Assembly (NCBI GenBank): GCA_937942435.1 | Contig: CALDEM010000029.1 | Coordinates: 1 to 33,634 of the forward strand | Source of the DNA: an uncultured Saprospiraceae bacterium | GTDB lineage: Bacteria; Bacteroidota; Bacteroidia; Chitinophagales; Saprospiraceae | Length of the DNA: 33,634 bases | Reading direction: 5' to 3' | Part shown: one piece after another, positions 7,929 to 16,342 of the stretch | How the letters are laid out: every line of letters starts with the position of its first letter | Position numbering within the stretch: the stretch's first letter is position 1 | Made by a program: the position numbers and the translations under genes | Notes under the pieces: model-generated | What the model was told of the DNA's origin: nothing | The model's database searches: none | The model's input: the letters and a program-made list of their open reading frames with translations, nothing else

Positions 7929-9266
7929 CTATATACAACCAAGGTCGACTTGAGAGTCATAGTCGTTGTTGGGGAAGCAATTGCCAGAAGGAACCGCATC
8001 TGGCTTAAACCTTACAAGATTAGGATCCCTAAGGGACTTCAGTAAGAATTGTAAGAGTGCATCCCTTTCATCTTCTGTTAGATCTATAGGTCTGAACTTC
8101 TCAGAAAGCAGACTATTTGGGATGTTTGGATTTTCTGATTGAGCGCTTATCTTATAATCAACAACTTGTTCTAAAGTCAACTTACTCGAACCGTGAAAGT
8201 AGAATGGCGAATCTCCCATATTATATATCGGCGGCACTCTAAACTTATAATTGTCCTCACTATTAAGTGTGAATCCTCCTCTTCCTAAATTACGTGGATC
8301 ATCTGCAGATGTGTTAAAGCTACTGCGCTGATACATGTCTTTTACACCAAGAGCATGAAACTCCGTAGAACCCATATTAGCCTCGTAGTGACAGCTGGCG
8401 CATCTTGCTTTTCCAAAAAAGAGGCTAGCTCCTTCTTTTTCTCCGTAAGACATAGCATCGCTGTCTCCTTTGAGATAGCGTTGAAAAGGAGCTTGTGAAG
8501 AATTAATAGTTCTGATGTAGGCTGACAGCGCTAAAGAAGCAGTAAACGAGCTATACCGCTGTTCGTCTTGTATCTCAGGAAAGGACTCATCAAAAAGCTC
8601 TATATAACCGAGTTCTTCAAGAAGGTCTTCGTCATATTCGAACCTATGAGTCTCCACACCTTCTATGTTTTGAGTTTCGATTGCTTCAAAACCCAGTCTA
8701 TTACGCTCGGTACCTACTTTTTTAGCCCAGACATCTTCTGTTCCGACATTAACTCCGCTTCCACCGAATTGACCATTCCAAAAAGTGTTAGTCACATGGG
8801 CCACATTAATAAGACTCAGTGGACGAGCGCTTTGAACGTCAAGGTCACTTTCTAGATATTCTGATACTTTTAGTCTGCCTTCGCCATTAATACCAAATCC
8901 TCGACCTCCATCAGCAACACCTTGAGGTGCACCTGCCCTGAAGCCCGCTTCTGGTATGTAACATGTAGCACACGAATATGTCCCTACACCCCCTGAGAAT
9001 CTTGCTCCTCTTGCCAATCCTGTGTCGAAGAAGAGCATCTTACCCAGCTCTACTTTTACTGGCGTTAGGGGATTGCGGATATCTTGGGGTATATCATCTA
9101 ATTCATCTTCTGATGGTAATATGAAACTACGATAGTTACCAGTCGGGGACGCTGTTGATATTAATCTTTTGAGGTCAAGGTCAACTTGTACATCGTCAGA
9201 CACAACATCTTTGGTACAAGAGCCAAGAAGAAAGACTACTAAAAGTAAATAAAATATCCGCTTCAT
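7929..9266 (-). CDS. MauG/cytochrome c peroxidase-like lipoprotein with altered first haem site
   Basis: A lipoprotein signal (MKRIFYLLLVVFLLGSC, acylated C17) precedes a two-domain body of the di-heme cytochrome c peroxidase/MauG family: FDTGLARG..FSGG at about residue 80, a block resembling the usual first haem site, ARPLSLINVAHVTNTFWNG, then the second haem site C289-A-S-C292-H293 and VPPIYNMGDSPFYFHGS near residue 345. The first haem motif reads C99-A-T-C102-Y103: the proximal His is Tyr (codon TAC at 8960-8958, one base from CAC). Family members reduce peroxide or oxidise partner proteins in the periplasm. Here the first haem may be absent, Tyr-ligated, or the base may be wrong. A -7 box lies 26 bases upstream of ATG. 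The gene converges on the SPOR gene. Confidence 0.88.
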   Translation of the reverse strand: MKRIFYLLLVVFLLGSCTKDVVSDDVQVDLDLKRLISTASPTGNYRSFILPSEDELDDIPQDIRNPLTPVKVELGKMLFFDTGLARGARFSGGVGTYSCATCYIPEAGFRAGAPQGVADGGRGFGINGEGRLKVSEYLESDLDVQSARPLSLINVAHVTNTFWNGQFGGSGVNVGTEDVWAKKVGTERNRLGFEAIETQNIEGVETHRFEYDEDLLEELGYIELFDESFPEIQDEQRYSSFTASLALSAYIRTINSSQAPFQRYLKGDSDAMSYGEKEGASLFFGKARCASCHYEANMGSTEFHALGVKDMYQRSSFNTSADDPRNLGRGGFTLNSEDNYKFRVPPIYNMGDSPFYFHGSSKLTLEQVVDYKISAQSENPNIPNSLLSEKFRPIDLTEDERDALLQFLLKSLRDPNLVRFKPDAVPSGNCFPNNDYDSQVDLGCI

Positions 9267-9292
9267 AATCTACTAATACTCTTTAGATCAGT

Positions 9293-9300
9293 CAAATATA
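9293..9300 (-). promoter_or_regulatory. -7 box (TAnnTTTG) for the di-heme peroxidase-like gene
   Basis: On the minus strand this reads TATATTTG, an exact match to the Bacteroidota -7 consensus. It ends 26 bases before the ATG at 9266. No clear -33 TTTG partner was seen at the usual spacing, so the call rests on the -7 box and position. Confidence 0.5.
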
Positions 9301-9358
9301 CATAACAAATTTATGTAATATGTAATTTTCCCTGCTCTATTTTGACCGGTATAAATTT

Positions 9359-9378
9359 TATTAGTTACGAAACTAATA
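9359..9378. promoter_or_regulatory. 8-bp inverted repeat in divergent intergenic region
   Basis: TATTAGTT and AACTAATA flank a 4-base loop. It lies in the 295-bp gap between the leftward peroxidase-like gene and the rightward nucleotidyltransferase gene, and five T follow at 9383-9387. It could be an operator or a weak hairpin terminator; nothing in the sequence decides. The rest of the gap is AT-rich with no gene visible; GATATTTG at 9534-9541 is one base off a -7 box for the rightward gene. Confidence 0.35.
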
Positions 9379-9561
9379 TATGTTTTTGATCCATATGAAT
9401 ATTGGGACCAAATACTTTGTTAAGACGCTTACATTAACAAACGTCACGTATAGTAAACCCTTAAAACAGTGGAGATTTAGAATCGCAATATTATACTTAT
9501 TATAATTATGCCATATATGTAACTACGTTTTTAGATATTTGTACCTTATAAATAAGTAGAT

Positions 9562-10470
9562 ATGAAACCAACGTTGTTAGTACTCGCAGCAGGAATGGGA
9601 AGTCGATATGGTGGATTAAAGCAGATGGATGCTTTCGGTCCAAGTGGAGAAACACTTTTAGATTATAGTATCAGTGATGCGATAGAGGTCGGATTTGGCA
9701 AAGTGGTCTTTGTTATAAGAGAGTCCTTTAACGAGGCTTTTCGTGACTTCTTCAAGGGAAAATTTGAAGACAAGATTGATGTAGCATTTGTATATCAAGA
9801 TGTTCATGATGTTCCTGAAGGATCGGTCTATGACAAGAATCGCGAAAAGCCATGGGGGACAGCCCATGCTGTATGGGTAGCTCGAGAAGTAGTTCATGAG
9901 CCGTTTGTAGTTATAAATGCTGATGACTTTTATGGTAGAGGAGCCTTTCAGATCATTCATGATCATTTTGAAGCTACACCGGAAGGAACATATTCTTTGA
10001 TTGGATACAACTTAAAGAAAACCATGAGCGAGCATGGTACAGTAAATCGGGGCGTTTGTAAAACCGATGATCACGACAAACTTAAAAGTATAGTAGAGAC
10101 TCTTAAGATTGGCTTTAATGAAGAAAAGAACATAACATACCCAGACGGTGAGGGCACATCGAGCCTTTCACCGGATACTATCGTTTCTATGAACTTTTGG
10201 GGTTTTTATCCTGATTACTTTGATTACTGCGAGACTATGTTCAAGGAGTTTTTAAAGAAACATGGTGATGAGCAGAAGTCAGAGTTCTTTATCCCACTTT
10301 TAGTTGAAGAGCTCATAGCCTCTGGAGAAAAAGAAGTAGACGTGGTTAGCTGTGATGAAGAATGGTTTGGAGTAACATATCAAGAGGATAAGCCTTTTGT
10401 GCAAGATCGTATAGTGGACTTGATAAAAAAAGGAGTTTACAAAGAAGATCTTTGGGCTAAGAAGTCATGA
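9562..10470 (+). CDS. sugar-phosphate nucleotidyltransferase-like protein
   Basis: The 302-residue protein opens with the nucleotidyltransferase signature LVLAAGMGSRYGGLKQMDAFGPSGE, the phosphate-binding loop of the NTP_transferase fold, and has VINADDFYGRGAF at about residue 117, where the Asp pair would bind metal. Family members join a sugar phosphate to a nucleotide; the specific sugar and base cannot be read here. It is cytosolic, with no signal peptide. ATG 9562 is a clean start. Its last four bases (ATGA) overlap the start of the DUF2905 gene, so the two are translationally coupled. No acyltransferase-type C-terminal repeat is present. Confidence 0.82.
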   Translation: MKPTLLVLAAGMGSRYGGLKQMDAFGPSGETLLDYSISDAIEVGFGKVVFVIRESFNEAFRDFFKGKFEDKIDVAFVYQDVHDVPEGSVYDKNREKPWGTAHAVWVAREVVHEPFVVINADDFYGRGAFQIIHDHFEATPEGTYSLIGYNLKKTMSEHGTVNRGVCKTDDHDKLKSIVETLKIGFNEEKNITYPDGEGTSSLSPDTIVSMNFWGFYPDYFDYCETMFKEFLKKHGDEQKSEFFIPLLVEELIASGEKEVDVVSCDEEWFGVTYQEDKPFVQDRIVDLIKKGVYKEDLWAKKS

Positions 10471-10691
10471 ATCAACAAAGCGCTAAGTGGATCATTGTCA
10501 TAGGAGTTGTCTTGGTAATTGCGGGCATGACTTTCTACTTCTTCGGTGATAAGCTGAAGTGGATAGGCAACTTGCCCGGAGATATTAAGATTAAAAAAGA
10601 AAACTTCTCTTTTTACTTTCCTATCACAACTATGATCTTATTCAGTGTGCTACTCAATATCATCATCCGACTCATCAATGGCATTAAATAA
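10467..10691 (+). CDS. DUF2905 small membrane protein
   Basis: The 74-residue protein has two transmembrane helices (about 8-27 and 50-70) separated by a short loop containing WIGNLPGDIKI, the DUF2905 hallmark, and KKENFSFYFPITT. Function in this family is unknown. It overlaps the upstream nucleotidyltransferase by the ATGA tetranucleotide and is probably translated together with it; whether the two proteins cooperate is not known. Confidence 0.88.
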   Translation: MNQQSAKWIIVIGVVLVIAGMTFYFFGDKLKWIGNLPGDIKIKKENFSFYFPITTMILFSVLLNIIIRLINGIK

Positions 10692-10694
10692 AAA

Positions 10695-10721
10695 AGAAGC
10701 TTACCATATGGGTAAGCTTCT
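10695..10721. terminator. perfect 11-bp hairpin; U-tract on the minus-strand side
   Basis: AGAAGCTTACC and GGTAAGCTTCT pair perfectly around a 5-base loop, starting 4 bases after the DUF2905 stop. Read rightward it is followed by GCCGAATT, with no U-run. Read leftward it is followed by TTTTTATTT, the form of an intrinsic terminator. It most likely stops the DUF2905 transcript or protects its 3' end, but its shape also fits a leftward transcript coming from the 10722-10960 gap. Confidence 0.65.
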
Positions 10722-10802
10722 GCCGAATTGTATGAAAAAACTATCTAATGGTTCTATAACAGGGAAAACAGGCAAAATGATATAATGAAACCTCTTAATT
10801 AA

Positions 10803-10825
10803 CGAAATATTAAACTTCTATTTCG
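10803..10825. promoter_or_regulatory. 7-bp inverted repeat with 9-base spacer
   Basis: CGAAATA and TATTTCG are spaced by nine bases in the 272-bp gap before the dihydrouridine synthase gene. The spacing would suit a dimeric regulator but may be chance in AT-rich DNA. I see no coding frame in the gap. Confidence 0.25.
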
Positions 10826-10934
10826 GAGATTTTCATTAAAAAGCAGAAGGGTTATATTCTAATTAATTGATAAACAGAGTGTTATGCGCCATTTTTAGAA
10901 TAAAAGTAGTTAGCAGACTTTTTTAGATATGATC

Positions 10935-10942
10935 TACCTTTG
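10935..10942 (+). promoter_or_regulatory. -7 box (TAnnTTTG) for the dihydrouridine synthase gene
   Basis: TACCTTTG matches the Bacteroidota -7 consensus exactly and ends 21 bases before the GTG start at 10964. This spacing supports that GTG. No good -33 box is visible. Confidence 0.5.
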
Positions 10943-10963
10943 TGGTAATCTTAAAACAATATT

Positions 10964-11959
10964 GTGTTCTCTATAGGTGATGTAAAGTTTGAAGAGTTTC
11001 CTTTCTTTTTGGCTCCGATGGAGGACGTATCCGATCCTCCATTCAGGGCTTTGTGCAAGAGAGAAGGTTGTGATATGATGTATACAGAGTTTATCTCTGT
11101 TGAAGGGCTCATCCGTGATGCGCACAAAAGTGTACAAAAACTAGATATCTACGACGAAGAGCGCCCCATTGGTATACAGATCTTCGGTGCGCAGTTAGAC
11201 TCTATGAGAAGAGCGGCCGAGATCGTTGAAGAAGCAAAACCGGAGGTACTTGATATTAACTTTGGTTGTCCTGTAAAGAAAGTGGTTTGCAAGATGGCTG
11301 GAGCTGGCATACTGCAAGATATACCAAGGATGGTCGCGCTTACAGAAGCGATAGTTAAGTCTACTAATCTCCCCGTAACAGTTAAGACGAGATTAGGATG
11401 GGATGACAAGACCATCAAGATTTCAGAAGTTGCCGAGCGCTTGCAAGATGTTGGTATTCAAGCTTTGTCTATACATGGCAGAACACGTAAGCAGATGTAT
11501 AAAGGAGAAGCTGACTGGTCTTATATAAGAGATGTCAAAGAAAACCCAAGAGTCGATATACCAATCATAGGAAATGGAGACATCGATAGTCCAGAAAAAG
11601 CGATGCGATATAAGAATGAATATGGTGTTGATGGTATCATGATTGGTAGAGCAAGCATCGGTAATCCGTGGATTTTTAGAGAAATCAAGCACTACTTTAA
11701 AACAGGAGAACGCTTAGCTCCACCTACTATCGAAGAAAAAGTAGAAGCCGCCCGTGAGCACTTAACAAGAAGTTTACAGTGGAAAGGGGAAAAGCTTGGA
11801 GTCTTAGAGATGCGTAGACATTATAGCAATTATTTTAGGGGGTTACCTCAAATCAAGTCATATAGAAGCATCCTTGTAACAGAACATGATCCAGAGATAT
11901 TATTTGCGACTTTGGATGAAATTGCAGATCGCTATGCCGATAGTGTTGTCTTGGTTTAA
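10964..11959 (+). CDS. dusB: tRNA-dihydrouridine synthase
   Basis: This flavoenzyme reduces uridine to dihydrouridine in tRNA loops using FMN and NADPH. The 331-residue protein has the N-terminal LAPMEDVSDPPFR (FMN site), the catalytic C102 in DINFGCP, KTRLGWDD, SIHGRTRKQMYKGEADW and IGNGDIDSPEKA, ending in the helical tRNA-binding domain with MRRHYSNYF. The start is GTG at 10964, backed by the position of the FMN motif and a -7 box upstream. Assignment to DusB rather than another Dus type rests on overall resemblance and is less certain. A 35-base gap separates it from the CCA-adding enzyme gene, so both tRNA genes are likely co-transcribed. Confidence 0.94.
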   Translation: MFSIGDVKFEEFPFFLAPMEDVSDPPFRALCKREGCDMMYTEFISVEGLIRDAHKSVQKLDIYDEERPIGIQIFGAQLDSMRRAAEIVEEAKPEVLDINFGCPVKKVVCKMAGAGILQDIPRMVALTEAIVKSTNLPVTVKTRLGWDDKTIKISEVAERLQDVGIQALSIHGRTRKQMYKGEADWSYIRDVKENPRVDIPIIGNGDIDSPEKAMRYKNEYGVDGIMIGRASIGNPWIFREIKHYFKTGERLAPPTIEEKVEAAREHLTRSLQWKGEKLGVLEMRRHYSNYFRGLPQIKSYRSILVTEHDPEILFATLDEIADRYADSVVLV

Positions 11960-11994
11960 TACTATATCCTCAACATATATTACAATTTCAAGAA

Positions 11995-13407
11995 TTGGAT
12001 TTCTCCTTTAACGATATAGAGCAAGATGTAGTTGCCGCAATTAGAAAAGCGGCCGATGGCACTTCTTTAGATGCATATTTAGTAGGAGGCTATGTCAGAG
12101 ATAGAATCCTCAATCGTCCAACCCAAGATCTTGATGTAGTTGTTGTTGGTGATGGTATTTTGATAGCCAATAAGGTTGCGCGTCTTTTAAATCTTAAGCG
12201 ACCTACAATTTTTAAAAGATATGGCACTGCTATGCTTAACTATAAAGGCATAGATGTAGAATTTGTAGGAGCAAGAAAAGAATCTTATAGTAAGGATAGC
12301 AGAAAACCTTCGGTCATTCCAGGTACTCTTGAAGACGATCAGAAGAGAAGAGACTTTAGTGTCAATGCTATGGCTTATAAAGTTAGTGGCAAGGACTTTG
12401 GTGCTTTTTTAGATCCATTTGATGGCTTAGGGGATATTGAAAAGCGTACAATTAGAACACCTAATGATCCTGATATTACATTCTCCGATGATCCATTGCG
12501 GATGATGAGGGCGGTTAGATTTGCCAGTCAATTAGACTATGATATAGATGAGGAGACATTTGGAGGTATCCAAAGAAACGTTGAGCGAATCAAAATTATA
12601 TCCCAAGAGCGGATCACAACAGAACTCAATAAGATTATAATGTCACCAATACCCTCTGTAGGTTGGAGACTACTGCTTACTACGGGATTATGCGAGATTA
12701 TTTTTCCTGAGTTTTTTAAACTTCAGGGAGTGGACTATGTGGATGGACGAGGGCATAAAGACAACTATTTTCATACCATAGAGGTATTAGACAATGTAGC
12801 AAGAGTGTCCAATGATTTGTGGTTAAGATGGGCAGCCGTACTTCATGATATTGGAAAACCGAGAACTAAAAGATTTGACAAAAAGGCAGGTTGGACTTTC
12901 CATGGACATGATGCGGTTGGGGCTAATATGACGGCCAAGATATTTAGAAAGCTAAAGTTACCTCTTGATGATAAAATGAAGTTTGTTCAAAAACTCGTAA
13001 GGCTACACCTACGCCCTATAAGTCTTACAAAGGAGAATATATCTGATTCTGCAATTAGAAGACTACTCTTCGATGCTGGTGAAGATATAGATGATCTCAT
13101 GTCGCTCTGCCAAGCCGATATAACAACTAAGAATGCCAACAAGATGCGTCAGTATCTTTCTAATTACGAGTTAGTCAAGCAGAAAATGATCGACGTTGAA
13201 GAGAGTGATCGGATGAGAAATTGGCAGCCACCCATATCAGGAGAAGAGATTATGTCAACATTTGGTATCTCCCCATCGAGGGTTGTTGGCGATATCAAAA
13301 CAGCTATAAGAGAGGCTATCTTAGATGGTGAATTAGCCAATGATCCTGAAGAAGCTAAAGAGTATATGATCAAGTTAGGAACGAAGATGGGGCTATCCGT
13401 CAGCTAA
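11995..13407 (+). CDS. cca: CCA tRNA nucleotidyltransferase with HD domain
   Basis: The 470-residue class II nucleotidyltransferase adds or repairs the 3' CCA end of tRNA. Visible motifs: GGYVRD at 31-36, catalytic carboxylates D45 and D47 in TQDLDVVVVG, RRDFSVNAMAY at 118-128, DPLRMMRAVRFA near 166, and an HD phosphohydrolase-type domain with HDIGKP at 284-289. The start is TTG at 11995; there is no ATG or GTG in the open stretch upstream, and the motif spacing from the N-terminus is normal. It follows the dihydrouridine synthase by 35 bases, forming a tRNA maturation pair. Confidence 0.95.
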   Translation: MDFSFNDIEQDVVAAIRKAADGTSLDAYLVGGYVRDRILNRPTQDLDVVVVGDGILIANKVARLLNLKRPTIFKRYGTAMLNYKGIDVEFVGARKESYSKDSRKPSVIPGTLEDDQKRRDFSVNAMAYKVSGKDFGAFLDPFDGLGDIEKRTIRTPNDPDITFSDDPLRMMRAVRFASQLDYDIDEETFGGIQRNVERIKIISQERITTELNKIIMSPIPSVGWRLLLTTGLCEIIFPEFFKLQGVDYVDGRGHKDNYFHTIEVLDNVARVSNDLWLRWAAVLHDIGKPRTKRFDKKAGWTFHGHDAVGANMTAKIFRKLKLPLDDKMKFVQKLVRLHLRPISLTKENISDSAIRRLLFDAGEDIDDLMSLCQADITTKNANKMRQYLSNYELVKQKMIDVEESDRMRNWQPPISGEEIMSTFGISPSRVVGDIKTAIREAILDGELANDPEEAKEYMIKLGTKMGLSVS

Positions 13408-13506
13408 TTACCGATAGTCGGAAGATCTGAACTATAGGTCTGAAAGTAATGTCTGTTTATCGTATTATCCACTACTTGTTTTTAATAATTTGTAATTTCC
13501 ATATTG

Positions 13507-13977
13507 ATGGCAATATTAAAGAAGGTAAAAGATTGGTTGGGTATAGAAGGAGTTAAGGTCGCTCTTGCCATTGATGAGACATTCAAGCTCAAAGAACAGA
13601 TCATCAAAGGAAGTTATGCCATCAGTTCGCAATCTGATCAATATATAGAAAGTGTACAACTGATACTAAAAGAGAAGTATAGTAGGGGACGAAGAAAGGC
13701 AAAACTGATCGACGAATATGTGCTGAATGAATCATCTACCCAAATAGGTGAGTCAATATCAGCAGATCAAGTGATCACACGAGAATTTGATATGCCCTTT
13801 GAACCCTTAAAATCTGGAATTGAAAAATGGGGAGATAAGAACATCCTTTATAAAGGACTCACATCTGTTGTTAAGGTTTTTAAAAACGCCAAATCTACTT
13901 ACAGTATCACAGTGGAAGTAACGGTAAAGGGAAATAAGCTCAAGCCATATGACACTGCTACCTTGGTAGCTGACTAG
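13507..13977 (+). CDS. Spo0M/arrestin-fold-like protein
   Basis: The 156-residue protein begins MAILKKVKDWLGIEGVKV and continues with beta-rich segments; the opening and the pattern of a KGSY strand followed by a strand IESVQLILKEKYS resemble the N-terminal half of Spo0M-like (sporulation-control, arrestin fold) proteins, which are widespread in non-spore-formers. The role is unknown. ATG 13507 is preferred over the TTG one codon earlier. The stop codon overlaps the stop of the convergent TPR gene in the palindrome CTAG. Confidence 0.55.
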   Translation: MAILKKVKDWLGIEGVKVALAIDETFKLKEQIIKGSYAISSQSDQYIESVQLILKEKYSRGRRKAKLIDEYVLNESSTQIGESISADQVITREFDMPFEPLKSGIEKWGDKNILYKGLTSVVKVFKNAKSTYSITVEVTVKGNKLKPYDTATLVAD

Positions 13978-14894
13978 TTGTTCTGCTTTGCTTTTTCTAT
14001 TTCTTGGAGGATCTCTTGATCACTCTTCCCAAGATTTTTCAATAAGAACTTTGCACTTTCAACCATATCATGATCTGGAAAATCTGTCACAAATCTAGTG
14101 TAGATTTCTTTAGCTTCTTCGGGCCGATTATAATCTTGTTCTAAGATAAATCCTTTTATAAACAATGCGTTAGGCGTTTTATCATGCCTTGGATAAGTAT
14201 CAATCAGCCAATCATAAAGGCTCATAGCTTTGGGAAAAGTTCTCATGCTTCTTGCAACTTCTGCAGCAGTATATAAGTTAGCTGGTACGCGCTCATCGTT
14301 AGGAGATACCAATGCCAACGCTTCTACTGCATCTACATACTTGAGTGATGCAGCTCTGTTTACCCCAAGCTCGTCCGGATTCACTAATATCTGATCAAAC
14401 AGATACTGCACATAATTATCTTGTACTTGGGATAGTGAATCAAGCAGTCCTTGTTTTTTCATTATCTCTGCATCTCCAGGATGTGCCTTCAATAATTCAG
14501 AATAAACGATACTTGAAGCATGCCTTTTTCTTAGTGCATACATAATATCTCCAAGCTTAGAGAGGTAACCTTTTCTATCATCAAGGTTAGGGTATAATCT
14601 GAGTAGAGGCAAGATATAGTTAGAGGTTCTAGACAACATACCTTGAGCCATCGATAGTTTTACCCCTTTTTCAAGATGTGGCTGTATCAACTCTGTATCT
14701 TCGATGTTAGCCCTCAAGAAGCTTTCTAAAGAATCCAGGTAGACTTCTGCTCTTTCTGCATTTGGTTGAAGCTCATACTCTTGATATAGTCGATCTACAG
14801 CAGACAGGGTCTGCTTTTGCTCCGTCTGACAGCTCATACAAAGCATCAGAATCATAAAAAGAAGAAGGGTACCATCAATAACAGTGCGATACAT
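13974..14894 (-). CDS. TPR-repeat lipoprotein
   Basis: From ATG 14894 the protein has a signal peptide ending in LCMSC (acylated C22) and then helical repeats; the C-terminal third contains TPR-like pairs (YDWLIDTYPRHDKTPNALFIKGF, then EEAKEIYTRFVTDFPDH) similar to YbgF/BamD-type repeats. It should be an envelope lipoprotein that binds other proteins; no specific partner is visible. The frame is open to 14960, but a perfect -7 box at 14911-14918 lies inside that extension, and the lipoprotein signal begins at 14894, so the shorter start is chosen. Its stop shares bases with the convergent Spo0M-like gene. Confidence 0.82.
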   Translation of the reverse strand: MYRTVIDGTLLLFMILMLCMSCQTEQKQTLSAVDRLYQEYELQPNAERAEVYLDSLESFLRANIEDTELIQPHLEKGVKLSMAQGMLSRTSNYILPLLRLYPNLDDRKGYLSKLGDIMYALRKRHASSIVYSELLKAHPGDAEIMKKQGLLDSLSQVQDNYVQYLFDQILVNPDELGVNRAASLKYVDAVEALALVSPNDERVPANLYTAAEVARSMRTFPKAMSLYDWLIDTYPRHDKTPNALFIKGFILEQDYNRPEEAKEIYTRFVTDFPDHDMVESAKFLLKNLGKSDQEILQEIEKAKQNN

Positions 14895-14910
14895 GAACGT
14901 ATATTTTGAA

Positions 14911-14918
14911 CAAATATA
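14911..14918 (-). promoter_or_regulatory. -7 box (TAnnTTTG) for the TPR lipoprotein gene
   Basis: The minus strand reads TATATTTG, an exact match, 16 bases before the ATG at 14894. It decides against the upstream start at 14960. No -33 partner is clear. Confidence 0.5.
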
Positions 14919-14988
14919 TAACCTGACGTTTAGATACAGTGACTTCGAGTGATAATTCACATCACATTATCCATTATTCAATAAAGCT

Positions 14989-16311
14989 ATGGGAAAATCA
15001 GTGTTTTGGTTTAGAAGAGATCTTCGACTTCATGACAATCACGGTTTGTATGAGGCATTATCTTCTGAGGATCAAGTGATACCACTATTCATATTTGATA
15101 CTAACATTCTGGACGAGTTGCCCAAAGACGATGCAAGAGTCACTTTTCTTCATGATACGCTGTCGCAAATAAAGGCAAAGCTCCAGCAGTTGGGCAGTGA
15201 TCTCCAGGTCAGATATGGAGACCCAATCACCATATGGAAAGAGCTAATAACGTCTGATGAAATAGAAAGCGTTTATACTAATCATGATTACGAACCCTAT
15301 GCAAAAGAGCGAGATACGGCGTTAAGGCAACTGTTAGAGAAAGAAGGGATTGGGTTTCATACTTATAAGGACCATGTGCTCTTTGAGAATCAAGAGGTGT
15401 TGACAGGTGCCGGAGGGGTCTACACCGTATTCACCCCTTATAAGCGCAAGTGGTTAGTTCAGTTTGAAGAGTTTTACATTAGAAATAGTGTAACAGGTCA
15501 ATCATTCTACCCAAGTGAAGATGAGCTGGCTAACTTAGTCAGATGTGAATCTACGGAGATGCCCTCTTTGAAAGTGATGGGTTTTGCGCGAAGTAAGATT
15601 AAGATACCCGGTACGGATGTCGCGCAGAAGGTTATTAAGAACTATGGAGAGAGACGCAACTTCCCAGGCCTTGAAGACAGCACATCAAGATTAGGTATAC
15701 ACTTTAGGTTTGGGACAATCAGTATCAGAGAGAAGGCCTTGAAAGCTGTTAACTTGTCTGATGTATATCTCAGTGAGTTAGTATGGAGGGACTTTTACGC
15801 ACAGATACTATCTAACTATCCACATGTTATTGGTCAAGCATTTAGGGCCAAATATGATAAAATCCCTTGGCGTGAGTCTGATGAGGAATTTCAGTTGTGG
15901 TGTGATGGGCAAACTGGATATCCGATAGTCGATGCTGGCATGAGAGAACTTAACGCCACTGGCTACATGCACAACAGAGTGAGAATGATCACAGCCAGCT
16001 TTCTAACGAAGCATTTGTTGATGGACTGGAGAAAGGGCGAGGCATACTTTGCATTAAAACTGCTTGACTTTGACCTCGCATCAAACAATGGTGGATGGCA
16101 ATGGGCCTCTGGATCCGGAACTGATGCGGCTCCATATTTTCGAGTTTTTAACCCTACTGCTCAGATGGAGAAGTTTGATAAACAAAGAACCTATATCAAA
16201 AAGTGGATACCAGAATATGGCACAGAAAGCTATCCTAATCCAATGGTAGATCATAAATTTGCCAGGGAGCGCTGCTTGCAGACCTACAAGGCGGCATTGA
16301 ACAATACATGA
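14989..16311 (+). CDS. phrB: deoxyribodipyrimidine photolyase (cryptochrome/photolyase family)
   Basis: This 440-residue flavoprotein repairs cyclobutane pyrimidine dimers with light. The N-terminal domain (1-130) starts VFWFRRDLRLHDNHGL, the antenna-binding Rossmann part. The FAD domain has TSRLGIHFRFGTIS, WRDFYAQIL at about residue 266, DAGMRELNATGYMHNRVRM and NNGGWQWASGSGTDAAPYF at about 366-384, including the conserved Asn and Trp residues of the electron path. Length is slightly short of the 470 usual for class I enzymes. The gene starts 94 bases from the divergent TPR gene. A cryptochrome role cannot be excluded, but the CPD photolyase motifs are intact. Confidence 0.93.
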   Translation: MGKSVFWFRRDLRLHDNHGLYEALSSEDQVIPLFIFDTNILDELPKDDARVTFLHDTLSQIKAKLQQLGSDLQVRYGDPITIWKELITSDEIESVYTNHDYEPYAKERDTALRQLLEKEGIGFHTYKDHVLFENQEVLTGAGGVYTVFTPYKRKWLVQFEEFYIRNSVTGQSFYPSEDELANLVRCESTEMPSLKVMGFARSKIKIPGTDVAQKVIKNYGERRNFPGLEDSTSRLGIHFRFGTISIREKALKAVNLSDVYLSELVWRDFYAQILSNYPHVIGQAFRAKYDKIPWRESDEEFQLWCDGQTGYPIVDAGMRELNATGYMHNRVRMITASFLTKHLLMDWRKGEAYFALKLLDFDLASNNGGWQWASGSGTDAAPYFRVFNPTAQMEKFDKQRTYIKKWIPEYGTESYPNPMVDHKFARERCLQTYKAALNNT

Positions 16312-16342
16312 TTTTAACGAACTGAGCCAGACTAAAGACATA

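Noticed and set aside
9267..9561. Possible RNA gene in the 295-bp intergenic gap
   Set aside because: No tRNA cloverleaf, riboswitch core or conserved RNA pattern could be made out; only an 8-bp hairpin and promoter-like boxes.
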